This document shows, one piece after another, positions 55,843 to 64,000 of a DNA stretch of 64,000 nt. The translations under genes and the position numbers were made by a program. Position 1 is the first letter of the stretch. Each line of letters begins with the position of its first letter. Location: the NCBI RefSeq assembly GCF_006715395.1, contig NZ_VFNC01000002.1, positions 3,286,001-3,350,000 of the forward strand. Reading direction: 5' to 3'. Origin of the DNA: Streptomyces sp. SLBN-31 (lineage in GTDB: Bacteria; Actinomycetota; Actinomycetes; Streptomycetales; Streptomycetaceae). Below the pieces are notes generated by a model that was given only the letters and a program-made list of their open reading frames with translations, was not told where the DNA came from and did not search any database.

Positions 55843-56164
55843 GGATGCCTCCTTGGGCGTCGGCGGCGCGTGGCTCGCGCCGGGACGATCTGTGGTCAGT
55901 GTCCCCTCATGCCTGGTGGAAGCGCCACCATGTCCCGGTAACGGGCTGGGAGTGTTTTCGACCACATCTCATTCATCCCCCGGACCGGGATCGGTTTATC
56001 CCGCCTGCTCAACCGGGGGTGTGCACGGACTCTCCTCAGAAGATGGCAGGGATTCGCACACCGTGCCCCGATAGTGTGGTGGGCCTGCCCTTCCGGTGAC
56101 CTTTTCGTGACCTTGACCGCGTCGCGTGCCGGAGGGCGGACCGCTGCACCTGGAGGTACCCGCC
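55843..56164. other. Divergent intergenic region, HNH and MscS genes
   Basis: These 322 bp contain both start signals (AAGGAGG for HNH, GGAGG for MscS) and a possible -10 GATAGT near 56068. No convincing -35, palindrome, RNA gene or small frame was found. The middle part is less GC-rich (near 55950-56010), as expected for promoters. Confidence 0.4.
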
Positions 56165-57259
56165 GTGTCCTTGCCCGCCGTCCTACTGGCCGCCGGTTCG
56201 TCGCCGTCCCCGTCTCCCTCGGGGTCGACCGACGTGCCGGTCCCCACGCTCCAGGACGCCCAGCAGAGCGCGACCAACGCCGCCAGCTGGGTCGAGCAGA
56301 ACTGGTCGACGTGGCTCGCGATCGGCCTCAGGGTCCTGCTCATCCTGGTGATAGCGGGAGTGCTCAGAGCGGTCGTGCAGCGGGCGATCACCAAGCTGAT
56401 AGACCGGATGACCCGCACCGCGGAGGCGGTCGACGGCACCTCGCTGGGCGGCCTGCTGGTCAACAACGAGCGGCGCCGCCAGCGCTCGCAGGCGATCGGC
56501 TCGGTCCTGCGCTCGGTGGCGTCCTTCGTGATCCTGGGCACCGCGGCGCTGATGGTCCTGGGCGCCTTCCAGATCAACCTGGCCCCGCTGCTGGCCTCAG
56601 CCGGTGTCGCGGGTGTGGCGATCGGTTTCGGCGCCCGCAACCTGGTCACCGACTTCCTCTCCGGTGTCTTCATGATCCTGGAGGACCAGTACGGCGTCGG
56701 CGACACGATCGACGCGGGCGTCGCCTCCGGCGAGGTCATAGAGGTCGGCCTGCGGGTGACCAAGCTGCGCGGCGCGAGCGGCGAGATCTGGTACGTCCGC
56801 AACGGCGAGGTCAAGCGCATCGGCAACCTCTCCCAGGGCTGGGCGACGGCCGGCGTCGACGTGACCGTGAAGGCCGACGAGGACCTGGACCGGCTCAAGG
56901 CCACGCTCGACGAGGTCGCCGAGAAGATGAGCGCGGAGGAGCCCTGGAACGAGCTCCTGTGGAGCCCGATCGAGGTCCTCGGCCTGGACAGCGTCCTGCT
57001 GGACTCGATGGTCGTCCGCGTCTCCGCCAAGACCATGCCCGGCAAGTCCCTCACGGTCGAACGCGAGCTGCGCTGGCGCATCAAGCGGGCCTTCGACGCG
57101 GCGAACATCCGCATCGTGGGCGGCGCGACGGCCGCCGAGGACGAGGAGGCCGCCGACCCGACGGCGGTGGTCGCGGCCCCGTCGGCCCTGGCCAACCCGG
57201 ACTCGGCCCAGTCGGCGGCGGCTTCGCCGATAGGGGCGCAGCGGTCGGCGCCGAAGTAA
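56165..57259 (+). CDS. Small-conductance mechanosensitive channel (MscS family)
   Basis: The 364-residue protein has an extracellular N-terminus and three membrane helices. The pore helix and beta domain (LLASAGVAGVAIGFGARNLVTDFLSG, MILEDQYGVGDTI, VTKLRGASGEIWYVRNGEV) are the MscS core. The Ala-rich C-terminal tail is cytoplasmic. It releases osmolytes on hypo-osmotic shock. GTG 56165 has GGAGG about 8 nt upstream. Confidence 0.9.
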   Translation: MSLPAVLLAAGSSPSPSPSGSTDVPVPTLQDAQQSATNAASWVEQNWSTWLAIGLRVLLILVIAGVLRAVVQRAITKLIDRMTRTAEAVDGTSLGGLLVNNERRRQRSQAIGSVLRSVASFVILGTAALMVLGAFQINLAPLLASAGVAGVAIGFGARNLVTDFLSGVFMILEDQYGVGDTIDAGVASGEVIEVGLRVTKLRGASGEIWYVRNGEVKRIGNLSQGWATAGVDVTVKADEDLDRLKATLDEVAEKMSAEEPWNELLWSPIEVLGLDSVLLDSMVVRVSAKTMPGKSLTVERELRWRIKRAFDAANIRIVGGATAAEDEEAADPTAVVAAPSALANPDSAQSAAASPIGAQRSAPK

Positions 57260-57288
57260 CGGCCGAGGACCAGCCCCACCCGTACCGC

Positions 57289-57330
57289 ACCGCCCCCGAG
57301 GTAACGACTCTGTTGCCTCGGGGGCGGTTT
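57289..57330 (+). terminator. Terminator after mscS
   Basis: ACCGCCCCCGAGG (57289-57301) pairs with 57316-57328. Four more pairs, one of them wobble, extend the stem inward to a 6-nt loop, and TTT follows. It isolates the csn operon. Confidence 0.85.
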
Positions 57331-57376
57331 CTCTTGACGCCCCCTTCGCCCCGGGCTTACGTTCCTTTCCAGCCAA

Positions 57377-57391
57377 TAGGAAACTTTCCTA
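57377..57391. promoter_or_regulatory. CsnR (ROK) operator upstream of csnR
   Basis: TAGGAAACTTTCCTA is a perfect 15-bp palindrome, 98 bp before csnR. The core AGGAAA-N-TTTCCT is the known binding pattern of the ROK repressor CsnR at chitosanase and csn genes in Streptomyces. This points to autoregulation, with relief by glucosamine oligosaccharides. Confidence 0.85.
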
Positions 57392-57488
57392 ACAGTGATC
57401 TCCGGCCGCTGATCGAACGATGATCACCGGATGGACTTCCGTCCCGGGTCACTGAGAAGCTGGGCAGTCGAGAGGCAGGTGTCGACCC

Positions 57489-58700
57489 ATGGCAGGAACC
57501 GCCGGTACGCCGGGCACCCCGCGCGTCCTGCGCGCCATGAACGACCGCGCCGCGCTGGACCTCCTCCTGGAGCACGGCCCGCTGTCCCGCACCCGGATCG
57601 GCAAGCTCACCGGCCTGTCCAAGCCGACCGCCTCCCAGCTCCTGGCCCGCCTGGAGGCGGCCGGGCTCGTGCTCGCCACCGGCACCACCGAGGGCAGGCC
57701 CGGCCCCAACGCCCAGCTGTACGAGGTCAACCCGGCCGCCGCGTACGCCGCCGGGCTCGACGTCACCCCCGAGCGCATCCTGGCCGCCGTCGCCGACGTC
57801 ACCGGCCGCACCGTCGGGTCGTACGAGCTCCCCACCCCGGGACGCCGTCCGGCCCAGCCCGTCGTCCGGCAGGTCACCGACGCCCTCGACGGCGCCGTGA
57901 AGGCGGCGGGACTGGCCCGGGACGATGTCCACCGGATCGTCATCGGCACCCCCGGCGCCTTCGACCCCAACACCGGCCGGCTGCGCTACGCCTCCCACCT
58001 CCCCGGCTGGCACACCCCGGCCCTGCTCGACGAACTCGCCGCCGCACTGCCGATGCCGGTGGAGTACGAGAACGACGTCAACCTCGCCGCCGTCGCCGAG
58101 CAGCGGCTCGGGGCGGCCCGCGGGCACGAGGACTTCGTGCTGCTGTGGAACGAGGGCGGCCTCGGCGCCGCGCTCGTCCTCGGTGGCCGGCTGCACCGCG
58201 GCTGGACCGGCGGCGCGGGAGAGGTGGGATTCCTTCCCGTTCCCGGCGTGCCGCTGGTCCGGCAGGTGACCAGGGCCAACAGCGGTGGCTACCAGGAGCT
58301 GGCCGGCTCCCAGGCCATCCCGCAGCTGGCCCGCGAGCTCGGCATCGCCGCCATCCCCTCCGGCCCGTACGCCGAGGCCGCGGCCGCGCTCGTGGAGCGG
58401 GCGGTGGCCGAGGACACCGGCCCGCACCGACTGCTGCTGGAGACGTACGCGACAAGGCTGGCCACCGGTCTCGCCTCCCTCGTCTCCGTCCTCGACCCCG
58501 AACTCGTCGTCCTCAGCGGCGCCTCTTTGACCGCCGGCGGCGAGGTCCTGCGCGCCCTCATCCAGGCCGAGCTGGAGGAGCTGGCCGCCGCCCGGCCCCG
58601 GCTCGTGGTCGGCGACGTCCGTGAACACCCCGTACTGCGGGGCGCGTTGGAGAGCGCCCTCGCGACCACCCGCGACGAGGTCTTCGACACCTCGCGCTGA
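57489..58700 (+). CDS. csnR: ROK-family repressor CsnR
   Basis: The 403-residue protein has the N-terminal winged HTH (SRTRIGKLTGLSKPTASQLLARLEAAGL in shortened form: LSRTRIGKLTGLSKPTASQ) and the ROK domain with ENDVNLAAVAEQRLG. Unlike the ROK protein at 6535, it lacks the CxCGxxGC zinc motif: GEVGFLPVPGVPLVRQV is followed by no Cys pair. It is known to repress csn genes and chitosanase in related species. It heads the csnR-E-F-G-H-K operon. Confidence 0.87.
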   Translation: MAGTAGTPGTPRVLRAMNDRAALDLLLEHGPLSRTRIGKLTGLSKPTASQLLARLEAAGLVLATGTTEGRPGPNAQLYEVNPAAAYAAGLDVTPERILAAVADVTGRTVGSYELPTPGRRPAQPVVRQVTDALDGAVKAAGLARDDVHRIVIGTPGAFDPNTGRLRYASHLPGWHTPALLDELAAALPMPVEYENDVNLAAVAEQRLGAARGHEDFVLLWNEGGLGAALVLGGRLHRGWTGGAGEVGFLPVPGVPLVRQVTRANSGGYQELAGSQAIPQLARELGIAAIPSGPYAEAAAALVERAVAEDTGPHRLLLETYATRLATGLASLVSVLDPELVVLSGASLTAGGEVLRALIQAELEELAAARPRLVVGDVREHPVLRGALESALATTRDEVFDTSR

Positions 58701-58758
58701 CCCCTCTGCTCCACCCCCTTCCCCGCCCTAGCCCCTTGCGCCTCTGGGAGACCTCGCC

Positions 58759-60120
58759 ATGCCCGAAAAGTCCTGGAAAGTCATACCCGAAGTATCCCGG
58801 AGGGCGGCCGTCGCGCTGGCCGCCTCCGCCTCCCTCGCCCTCCTCGCCACCGCCTGCACCGGGCAGTCGAGTTCCGGTGCGAGTGATGACGCCTCCAAGG
58901 ACACGACCATCAACTTCTGGCACGCCTGGAGCGCGCCGAACGAGGTGAAGGCCGTGAAGTCCCTGGTCGCCGGCTTCGAGAAGGCACACCCCAACATCCA
59001 CGTCAACGTCGTCGGCAACATGACGGACGACAAGATCAACCAGGCGCTGCGCACCGGCGGCGACAAGGCCCCGGACGTCATCTCCTCCTTCACCACCAAC
59101 AACGTCGGCAAGTTCTGCTCCTCGGGCGCACTGGTCGACCTCAACCCGTTCTTCAAGAAGGCGGACATCGACCCCGAGACGACGTTCCCGAAGGCGATGA
59201 ACGAGTACACCCGGTTCGAAGGCGACCGCTGCACGGCACCGCTGCTGGGCGACGCCTACGGGCTCTACTACAACAAGACGGCGTTCGCGAAGGCCGGCAT
59301 CAAGGCCCCGCCGAAGACCTGGTCCGAGTTCGAGGCCGACGCCAAGAAGCTGACGATCCCCCAGGGCGACAGCTACAAGCAGCTCGGGTTCATGCCGGAC
59401 TACCACGGCTGGGAGACGACGACCGAGCACTACTTCGGGCAGTTCTCACCGACCTACTTCGACAAGGCCGGAAAGTCGCGGCTCGCCACCGACCCCGCCT
59501 TCGAGGCCGGCTTCACGATGCAGAAGAAGCTGGTGGACGAACTCGGCGGGTTCAGGAAGCTGGAGACCTACCGCTCCAAGCTCGGCGACGAGTGGGGCCC
59601 CAAGCACCCCTTCCACACCGGTCAGGTCGCCATGCAGCTGGACGGCGAGTGGCGCCTGGGGATGGCCCTGGACGCCAAGCCGAAGTTCGACATCGGCGTC
59701 GCCCCGCTGCCCGTCCCCGACGACCAGGCGAGCCAGTACGGCAAGGGCTACATCACCGGCACCATCGCCGGCATCGCCGCCACCAGTCACAAGCAGAACG
59801 CGGCCTGGGAGTTCGTCAAGTACATCACCACGGACACCGACGCGGTGGTGGGCTTCTCCAACGGCATCCACAACGTCCCCTCGACGCTCGCGGCCCTGAA
59901 GTCGCCGAAGCTGAAGTACGACCCGCGCTTCAAGACGTTCCTGGACATCGCCGCGAACCCGAACTCCACCACGTCGCCCGCCTCCATCAACGGCGGCGTC
60001 TACCTCACGACGATCCAGCAACTCGGCTACGACTACGAGAGCGGAAAGGTCACCGATCTCAAGGCCGCACTGAAGAAGACGGCCGCGCAGATCGACACGG
60101 ACATCGCGCAGGCGAAGTAG
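58759..60120 (+). CDS. csnE: Glucosamine-oligosaccharide-binding lipoprotein CsnE
   Basis: The 453-residue family 1 solute-binding protein has a lipoprotein signal (RRAAVALAASASLALLATAC, Cys33) and the mature motif INFWHAWSAPNEVKAVKSLV. It should capture chitosan-derived oligosaccharides at the membrane. The GGGAG site is 10 nt before the ATG. Transport energy must come from the shared ATPase MsiK, since no ATPase gene is in the operon. Confidence 0.88.
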   Translation: MPEKSWKVIPEVSRRAAVALAASASLALLATACTGQSSSGASDDASKDTTINFWHAWSAPNEVKAVKSLVAGFEKAHPNIHVNVVGNMTDDKINQALRTGGDKAPDVISSFTTNNVGKFCSSGALVDLNPFFKKADIDPETTFPKAMNEYTRFEGDRCTAPLLGDAYGLYYNKTAFAKAGIKAPPKTWSEFEADAKKLTIPQGDSYKQLGFMPDYHGWETTTEHYFGQFSPTYFDKAGKSRLATDPAFEAGFTMQKKLVDELGGFRKLETYRSKLGDEWGPKHPFHTGQVAMQLDGEWRLGMALDAKPKFDIGVAPLPVPDDQASQYGKGYITGTIAGIAATSHKQNAAWEFVKYITTDTDAVVGFSNGIHNVPSTLAALKSPKLKYDPRFKTFLDIAANPNSTTSPASINGGVYLTTIQQLGYDYESGKVTDLKAALKKTAAQIDTDIAQAK

Positions 60121-61089
60121 ATGTCCGCGATCACCCTGACGTCGAAGGGCCGCAGGTCCGGCCTCGCCGCGAAGCGGCGGAAAAAGGCACTGCGCACCCT
60201 CGCCTTCATGTCGCCCTGGTTGATCGGCTTCGCGGTGTTCTTCGCGTACCCGCTGATCTCGACGGTCTACTTCTCCTTCATGCACTACGACGGCTTCAAA
60301 CCGCCGACGTGGAGCGGCACGAAGAACTGGACCTACGTCTTCGAGCACTACCCCTTCTTCTGGCCGGCCCTGCGCAACACCCTGTGGCTGGTGCTGGTCA
60401 TGGTGAGCCTGAGGGTCGTGTTCGGCCTCGGCGTCGGCATGCTGATCACCAAGATCAAGACGGGCACCGGGGTGTTCCGCACCCTGTTCTACCTGCCCTA
60501 CCTCGCCCCGCCGGTGGCCGCGACGATGGCGTTCGCCTTCCTGCTCAACCCCGGCACGGGCCCGGTCAACTCGATCCTGGAGAAGGTGGGCATCCCGGCC
60601 CCCGGCTGGTTCAACGACCCCTCCTGGTCCAAGCCGGCCCTCACCCTGCTCGCCCTGTGGGGCATCGGTGACCTGATGGTCATCTTCATGGCCGCGCTGC
60701 TCGACGTACCGCGGGAGCAGTACGAGGCGGCCGAGCTGGACGGGGCATCCGCCTGGCAGCGGTTCCGGTTCGTGACCCTTCCCAACATCTCGCCGATCGT
60801 GATGTTCGCCGTCGTCACCGGCGTGATCCAGACCATGCAGTACTACACGCAACCGCTCATCGCGGGGAAGGTCGCCTCGGGCGTGATCCAGGGCGCGGGC
60901 ACCCAGTTCGAGCCCGGCTACCCGGACAAGTCGACCCTGACCCTCCCCCAGCTCGTCTACAACCTCGGCTTCCAGCGCTTCGACTACGGCTCCGCGTGTG
61001 TCGTCGCCCTCGTCCTGTTCGCCCTGTCCATGGCGTTCACCGCGTTCCTGATGCGGCGCCGGGGCGGTCTCAACCTGGCAGGTGACTGA
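60121..61089 (+). CDS. csnF: Sugar ABC permease CsnF
   Basis: The 322-residue membrane protein has six helices and the EAA loop YEAAELDGASAWQRFRFVTL. The ATG directly follows the csnE TAG with no gap, so translation is coupled. It pairs with CsnG. Confidence 0.9.
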   Translation: MSAITLTSKGRRSGLAAKRRKKALRTLAFMSPWLIGFAVFFAYPLISTVYFSFMHYDGFKPPTWSGTKNWTYVFEHYPFFWPALRNTLWLVLVMVSLRVVFGLGVGMLITKIKTGTGVFRTLFYLPYLAPPVAATMAFAFLLNPGTGPVNSILEKVGIPAPGWFNDPSWSKPALTLLALWGIGDLMVIFMAALLDVPREQYEAAELDGASAWQRFRFVTLPNISPIVMFAVVTGVIQTMQYYTQPLIAGKVASGVIQGAGTQFEPGYPDKSTLTLPQLVYNLGFQRFDYGSACVVALVLFALSMAFTAFLMRRRGGLNLAGD

Positions 61090-61091
61090 CC

Positions 61092-61985
61092 ATGACCCAA
61101 GTCCTGGAGCGGCCGGTGCGGTTGAACGCGCCGGTCTCCCCCGCCGAACGCACCGCCCGCCGCAGGTCGCTGCTGCAGTGGATAGCCGTCCACTCCCTCG
61201 GCGTCGCCGCCGCGCTCTTCTTCGTCCTGCCCTTCGTGTTCGTGTTCCTGACCTCCCTGATGAGCGACACCCAGGCCCTGAGCCGGGACCTGATCCCGCA
61301 CACCTGGGAATGGGGCAACTACAAGAAGGTCTTCGACACCCCCGGCTTTCTGACCTGGTGGAAGAACACCCTGATCTACGCGGGGCTGGGCACGGTCCTC
61401 ACCGTCGCGTCGTCGATCCCGGTGGCGTACGCGCTCGCCAAGTTCCGCTTCCGGGGCCGCAATCTGTCGCTGATGCTGGTCATCTCCATGATGATGCTGC
61501 CGCCCCAGGTGATCATCATCCCGATGTACCTGTTCTGGGCGAAGCAGCTGGACCTCTCCGGCACGCTGTGGCCGCTGATCATCCCGATGGCGTTCGGCGA
61601 CGCGTTCTCCATCTTCCTGCTGCGCCAGTTCCTGATGACCATCCCGAACGAGTACATCGACGCCGCGAAGGTGGACGGCTGCGGCGACCTGCGCACCCTG
61701 CTGAAGGTCGTGATCCCGATGGCCAGACCGGGGATCGCCGCCGTGGGCCTCTTCCAGTTCTTCTACGCCTGGAACGACTACTTCGGCCCGCAGATCTACG
61801 CGTCGGAGAATCCCGGCGCCTGGACCCTGTCCTACGGCCTGGAGTCGTTCAAGGGCGCGCACCACACCGACTGGAACCTGACCATGGCCGCGACCGTGCT
61901 GGTCATGGCCCCCGTGATCCTCGTGTTCTTCTTCGCCCAGAAGGCGTTCGTCGAGGGCGTCACGCTCACCGGAGTGAAGGGTTAG
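61092..61985 (+). CDS. csnG: Sugar ABC permease CsnG
   Basis: The 297-residue membrane protein has six helices and the EAA loop YIDAAKVDGCGDLRTLLKVV. It starts 2 bp after csnF and ends 7 bp before csnH. Confidence 0.9.
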   Translation: MTQVLERPVRLNAPVSPAERTARRRSLLQWIAVHSLGVAAALFFVLPFVFVFLTSLMSDTQALSRDLIPHTWEWGNYKKVFDTPGFLTWWKNTLIYAGLGTVLTVASSIPVAYALAKFRFRGRNLSLMLVISMMMLPPQVIIIPMYLFWAKQLDLSGTLWPLIIPMAFGDAFSIFLLRQFLMTIPNEYIDAAKVDGCGDLRTLLKVVIPMARPGIAAVGLFQFFYAWNDYFGPQIYASENPGAWTLSYGLESFKGAHHTDWNLTMAATVLVMAPVILVFFFAQKAFVEGVTLTGVKG

Positions 61986-61992
61986 ACACCGT

Positions 61993-63258
61993 ATGAAGCT
62001 CACCGTGGTCGGCGGAGGGTCGACCTACACCCCCGAACTCATCGACGGGTTCGCCCGCCTGCGCGAGACCCTGCCCATCGAGGAACTGGTCCTGGTCGAC
62101 CCGGCCGCCGAGCGCCTGGGACTGGTCGGCGGCCTCGCTCGCCGCATCTTCGCCAAGCAGGGCCACACCGGCCGTATCGTCACCACCTCCGATCTGGACG
62201 CCGGTGTCGAGGGCGCCGACGCGGTGCTGCTGCAACTCCGGATCGGCGGACAGGCCGCGCGCGAGCAGGACGAGACCTGGCCGCTGGAGTGCGGCTGCGT
62301 GGGCCAGGAGACCACCGGCGCGGGCGGCCTGGCGAAGGCGCTGCGGACGGTCCCGGTGGTCCTCGACATCGCCGAACGGGTCCGCCGTGCCAACCCGGAC
62401 GCCTGGATCATCGACTTCACCAACCCGGTGGGCATCGTCACCCGCGCCCTGCTCCAGGCGGGCCACAAGGCGGTCGGCCTGTGCAACGTGGCGATCGGCT
62501 TCCAGCGCAAGTTCGCGAACCTGCTCGGGGTGACGCCCGCCGACATCCACCTGGAGCACGTCGGCCTCAACCACCTCACCTGGGAGACCGGCGTACGGCT
62601 CGGCGGCCCCGAGGGCGAGAACGCGCTGCCCGCGCTGCTGGCCGAGCACGGCGACGCCATCGCCGCCGACCTGCGCCTGCCGCGTGACGTCCTCGACCGC
62701 CTCGGCGTGATCCCCTCCTACTACCTGCGCTACTACTACGCGCACGACGAGGTCGTGGAGGACCTGCGCACCAAGCCCTCCCGCGCCGCCGAGGTGGCGG
62801 AGATGGAACGGCAGTTGCTGACGATGTACGGCGACCCGGACCTGGCCGAGAAGCCGGCCCTGCTGGCCAAGCGGGGCGGCGCCTACTACTCGGAGGCGGC
62901 GGTGGACCTCGCGGCCGGACTGCTCGGCGCAGGAGGGTCGCCGTACCAGGTGGTGAACACGCTCAATCGCGGCACACTGCCCTTCCTGCCCGACGACGCG
63001 GTGATCGAGGTGCAGGCGGCCGTGGGCCCCAAGGGGCCGACCCCGCTGCCCGTCCCCGCCGTCGACCCGCTGTACGCGGGGCTCACGGCGAACGTCACGG
63101 CCTACGAGGACCTGGCGCTGGAGGCGGCCCTGCGGGGCGGCCGGGACCGGGTGTTCCGGGCCCTGCTCGCGCACCCCCTGGTCGGCCAGTACGCGTACGC
63201 CGACGCCCTCACCGACCGACTGATCGCACACAACCGGGAGCATCTCGCGTGGGCATGA
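61993..63258 (+). CDS. csnH: GH4 family glycosidase CsnH (6-phospho-beta-glucosidase-like)
   Basis: The 421-residue GH4 protein has the NAD motif VVGGGSTYTPELI, DFTNPVGIV, the metal-binding Cys164 (GLCNVAIGF) and His194 (GLNHLTW). GH4 enzymes use NAD+ and a divalent metal in a redox-elimination mechanism, usually on 6-phosphorylated glycosides. Substrates imported by an ABC system are not phosphorylated, so the adjacent kinase may act first. It overlaps csnK by 4 bp. Confidence 0.88.
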   Translation: MKLTVVGGGSTYTPELIDGFARLRETLPIEELVLVDPAAERLGLVGGLARRIFAKQGHTGRIVTTSDLDAGVEGADAVLLQLRIGGQAAREQDETWPLECGCVGQETTGAGGLAKALRTVPVVLDIAERVRRANPDAWIIDFTNPVGIVTRALLQAGHKAVGLCNVAIGFQRKFANLLGVTPADIHLEHVGLNHLTWETGVRLGGPEGENALPALLAEHGDAIAADLRLPRDVLDRLGVIPSYYLRYYYAHDEVVEDLRTKPSRAAEVAEMERQLLTMYGDPDLAEKPALLAKRGGAYYSEAAVDLAAGLLGAGGSPYQVVNTLNRGTLPFLPDDAVIEVQAAVGPKGPTPLPVPAVDPLYAGLTANVTAYEDLALEAALRGGRDRVFRALLAHPLVGQYAYADALTDRLIAHNREHLAWA

Positions 63259-64000
63259 CCGCACGTGTCCTCGCCGTCGACGCGGGCAACAGCAAGACCG
63301 ACGTCGCCGTCGTGGCGGCCGACGGCACCGTCCTCGCCACGGCCCGCGGCGGCGGCTTCCGGCCGCCGGTGGTCGGCGTGGAGGCGGCCGTGGACGCCGT
63401 CGCCGCGGCGGTGGCCAAGGCCTTCACCGCCTCCGGGGTGGCGTCCGTCGACCATGTCTCCGCCTGCCTCGCCAACGCCGACTTCCCCGTGGAGGAGGAG
63501 CAGTTGGCGGCCGCGCTGCACGCGCGCGGCTGGGGCGGGTCGGTGGAGGTCCGCAACGACACCTTCGCGATCCTGCGGGCCGGCGTCACCGAGCCGCGCG
63601 GGGTCGCCGTCGTCTGCGGCGCCGGCATCAACTGCGTGGGCATGCGCCCAGACGGCCGCACCGCCCGCTTCCCGGCGCTCGGCCGCATCTCCGGCGACTG
63701 GGGCGGCGGCTGGGGCCTGGCGGAGGAGGCGCTGTGGCACGCGGCGCGCGCGGAGGACGGGCGGGGCGGACCGACGGCTCTCGCCCGCACGCTCCCGGCC
63801 CACTTCGGCCACCCCACCATGCTGGCGCTCATCGAGGCGCTGCACCTGGAGACGGTGGCGCCCGCCCGCCGCCACGAACTGACGCCGGTGCTGTTCGCCA
63901 CCGCCGCGGACGGCGATCCGGTCGCCCGCGCGATCGTCGACCGGCTCGCGGACGAGGTCGTCACCATGGCGACGGTCGCCCTGACCCGCCTCGGCCTGCT
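63255..64000 (+). CDS. csnK: BadF/BadG-type sugar kinase CsnK (3' truncated by window edge)
   Basis: At least 248 residues are present, and the frame is open to the window end. The N-terminus VLAVDAGNSKTDVAVV and the second phosphate motif VVCGAGINCVG place it in the BadF/BcrA/N-acetylglucosamine-kinase fold. GDWGGGWGLAEEALWHAARA is a further family block. It probably phosphorylates glucosamine or the imported oligosaccharide. ATG 63255 overlaps the csnH stop (ATGA); GTG 63249 is in frame. Confidence 0.85.
   Translation, partial: MTARVLAVDAGNSKTDVAVVAADGTVLATARGGGFRPPVVGVEAAVDAVAAAVAKAFTASGVASVDHVSACLANADFPVEEEQLAAALHARGWGGSVEVRNDTFAILRAGVTEPRGVAVVCGAGINCVGMRPDGRTARFPALGRISGDWGGGWGLAEEALWHAARAEDGRGGPTALARTLPAHFGHPTMLALIEALHLETVAPARRHELTPVLFATAADGDPVARAIVDRLADEVVTMATVALTRLGL

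Overview
The window is high-GC DNA of a Streptomyces or very close relative. The evidence is extreme third-position GC bias (every gene has long antisense shadows), many GTG starts, AGGAGG-type ribosome binding sites, twin-arginine lipoproteins, ROK and DeoR regulators, ECF sigma/anti-sigma pairs and a chitosan-oligosaccharide operon of the csn type. About 57 genes or gene remnants are visible, nearly all chromosomal and intact. No rRNA, tRNA, CRISPR array, integrase or insertion sequence was seen. The right half reads like the S. coelicolor pepN-malQ-csn neighbourhood; that synteny is from memory and was not searched.

Layout. 1-6074: C-terminal part of an amino acid permease, a membrane Ser/Thr kinase, an LPXTG-type surface protein, a flavin oxidase and the biotin transporter bioY. 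6279-12929: a sulfur-scavenging module. It has two tiny leader peptides, the first ending in the actinobacterial motif RRHVDL...C and followed by a near-perfect 53-nt hairpin. Then come a ROK regulator, an aliphatic-sulfonate type ABC transporter, an NtaA/SnaA/DszA-type flavin monooxygenase and a TauD-type dioxygenase. 12941-23861: a large, tightly overlapping carbohydrate or polyol cluster. It holds a histidine phosphatase and an FGGY kinase on the minus strand. Divergent to them are a sugar-binding lipoprotein, two permeases, two dedicated ATPases, a DeoR regulator, a 2-hydroxyacid dehydrogenase and a second FGGY kinase. I cannot name its substrate.

23953-42660: housekeeping and enzyme genes: a small zinc-ribbon protein, a mycothiol-nitroreductase-like thioredoxin-fold protein, two paralogous aminopeptidases N 15 kb apart, an AbiEi-like protein, a Tat-secreted phosphoesterase, a Nudix hydrolase, a flavin-binding protein, a VOC protein with a divergent CGNR regulator, a very large secreted subtilase, a sigma/anti-sigma pair and asd. 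42674-50027: an SDR with a degenerate active site, a sigma factor with an added zinc-ribbon-like N-terminus, and a LysR/SDR divergent pair destroyed by one internal deletion. After these come a drug/metabolite exporter with MarR, and a FAD monooxygenase with TetR and an unusually dense operator array. 50101-57330: malQ with a short repetitive leader gene, a PadR-controlled ABC exporter, an HNH nuclease and an MscS channel. 57377-64000: the csnR-E-F-G-H-K operon for chitosan-derived glucosamine oligosaccharides, with a palindromic ROK operator; csnK runs off the window.

The most distinctive theme is small regulatory architecture. Five regulatory reading frames (two leader peptides, marR, tetR, padR) have a -10 hexamer 6 or 7 nt before the ATG, which fits leaderless mRNAs, and four of them carry palindromes in or beside the promoter.
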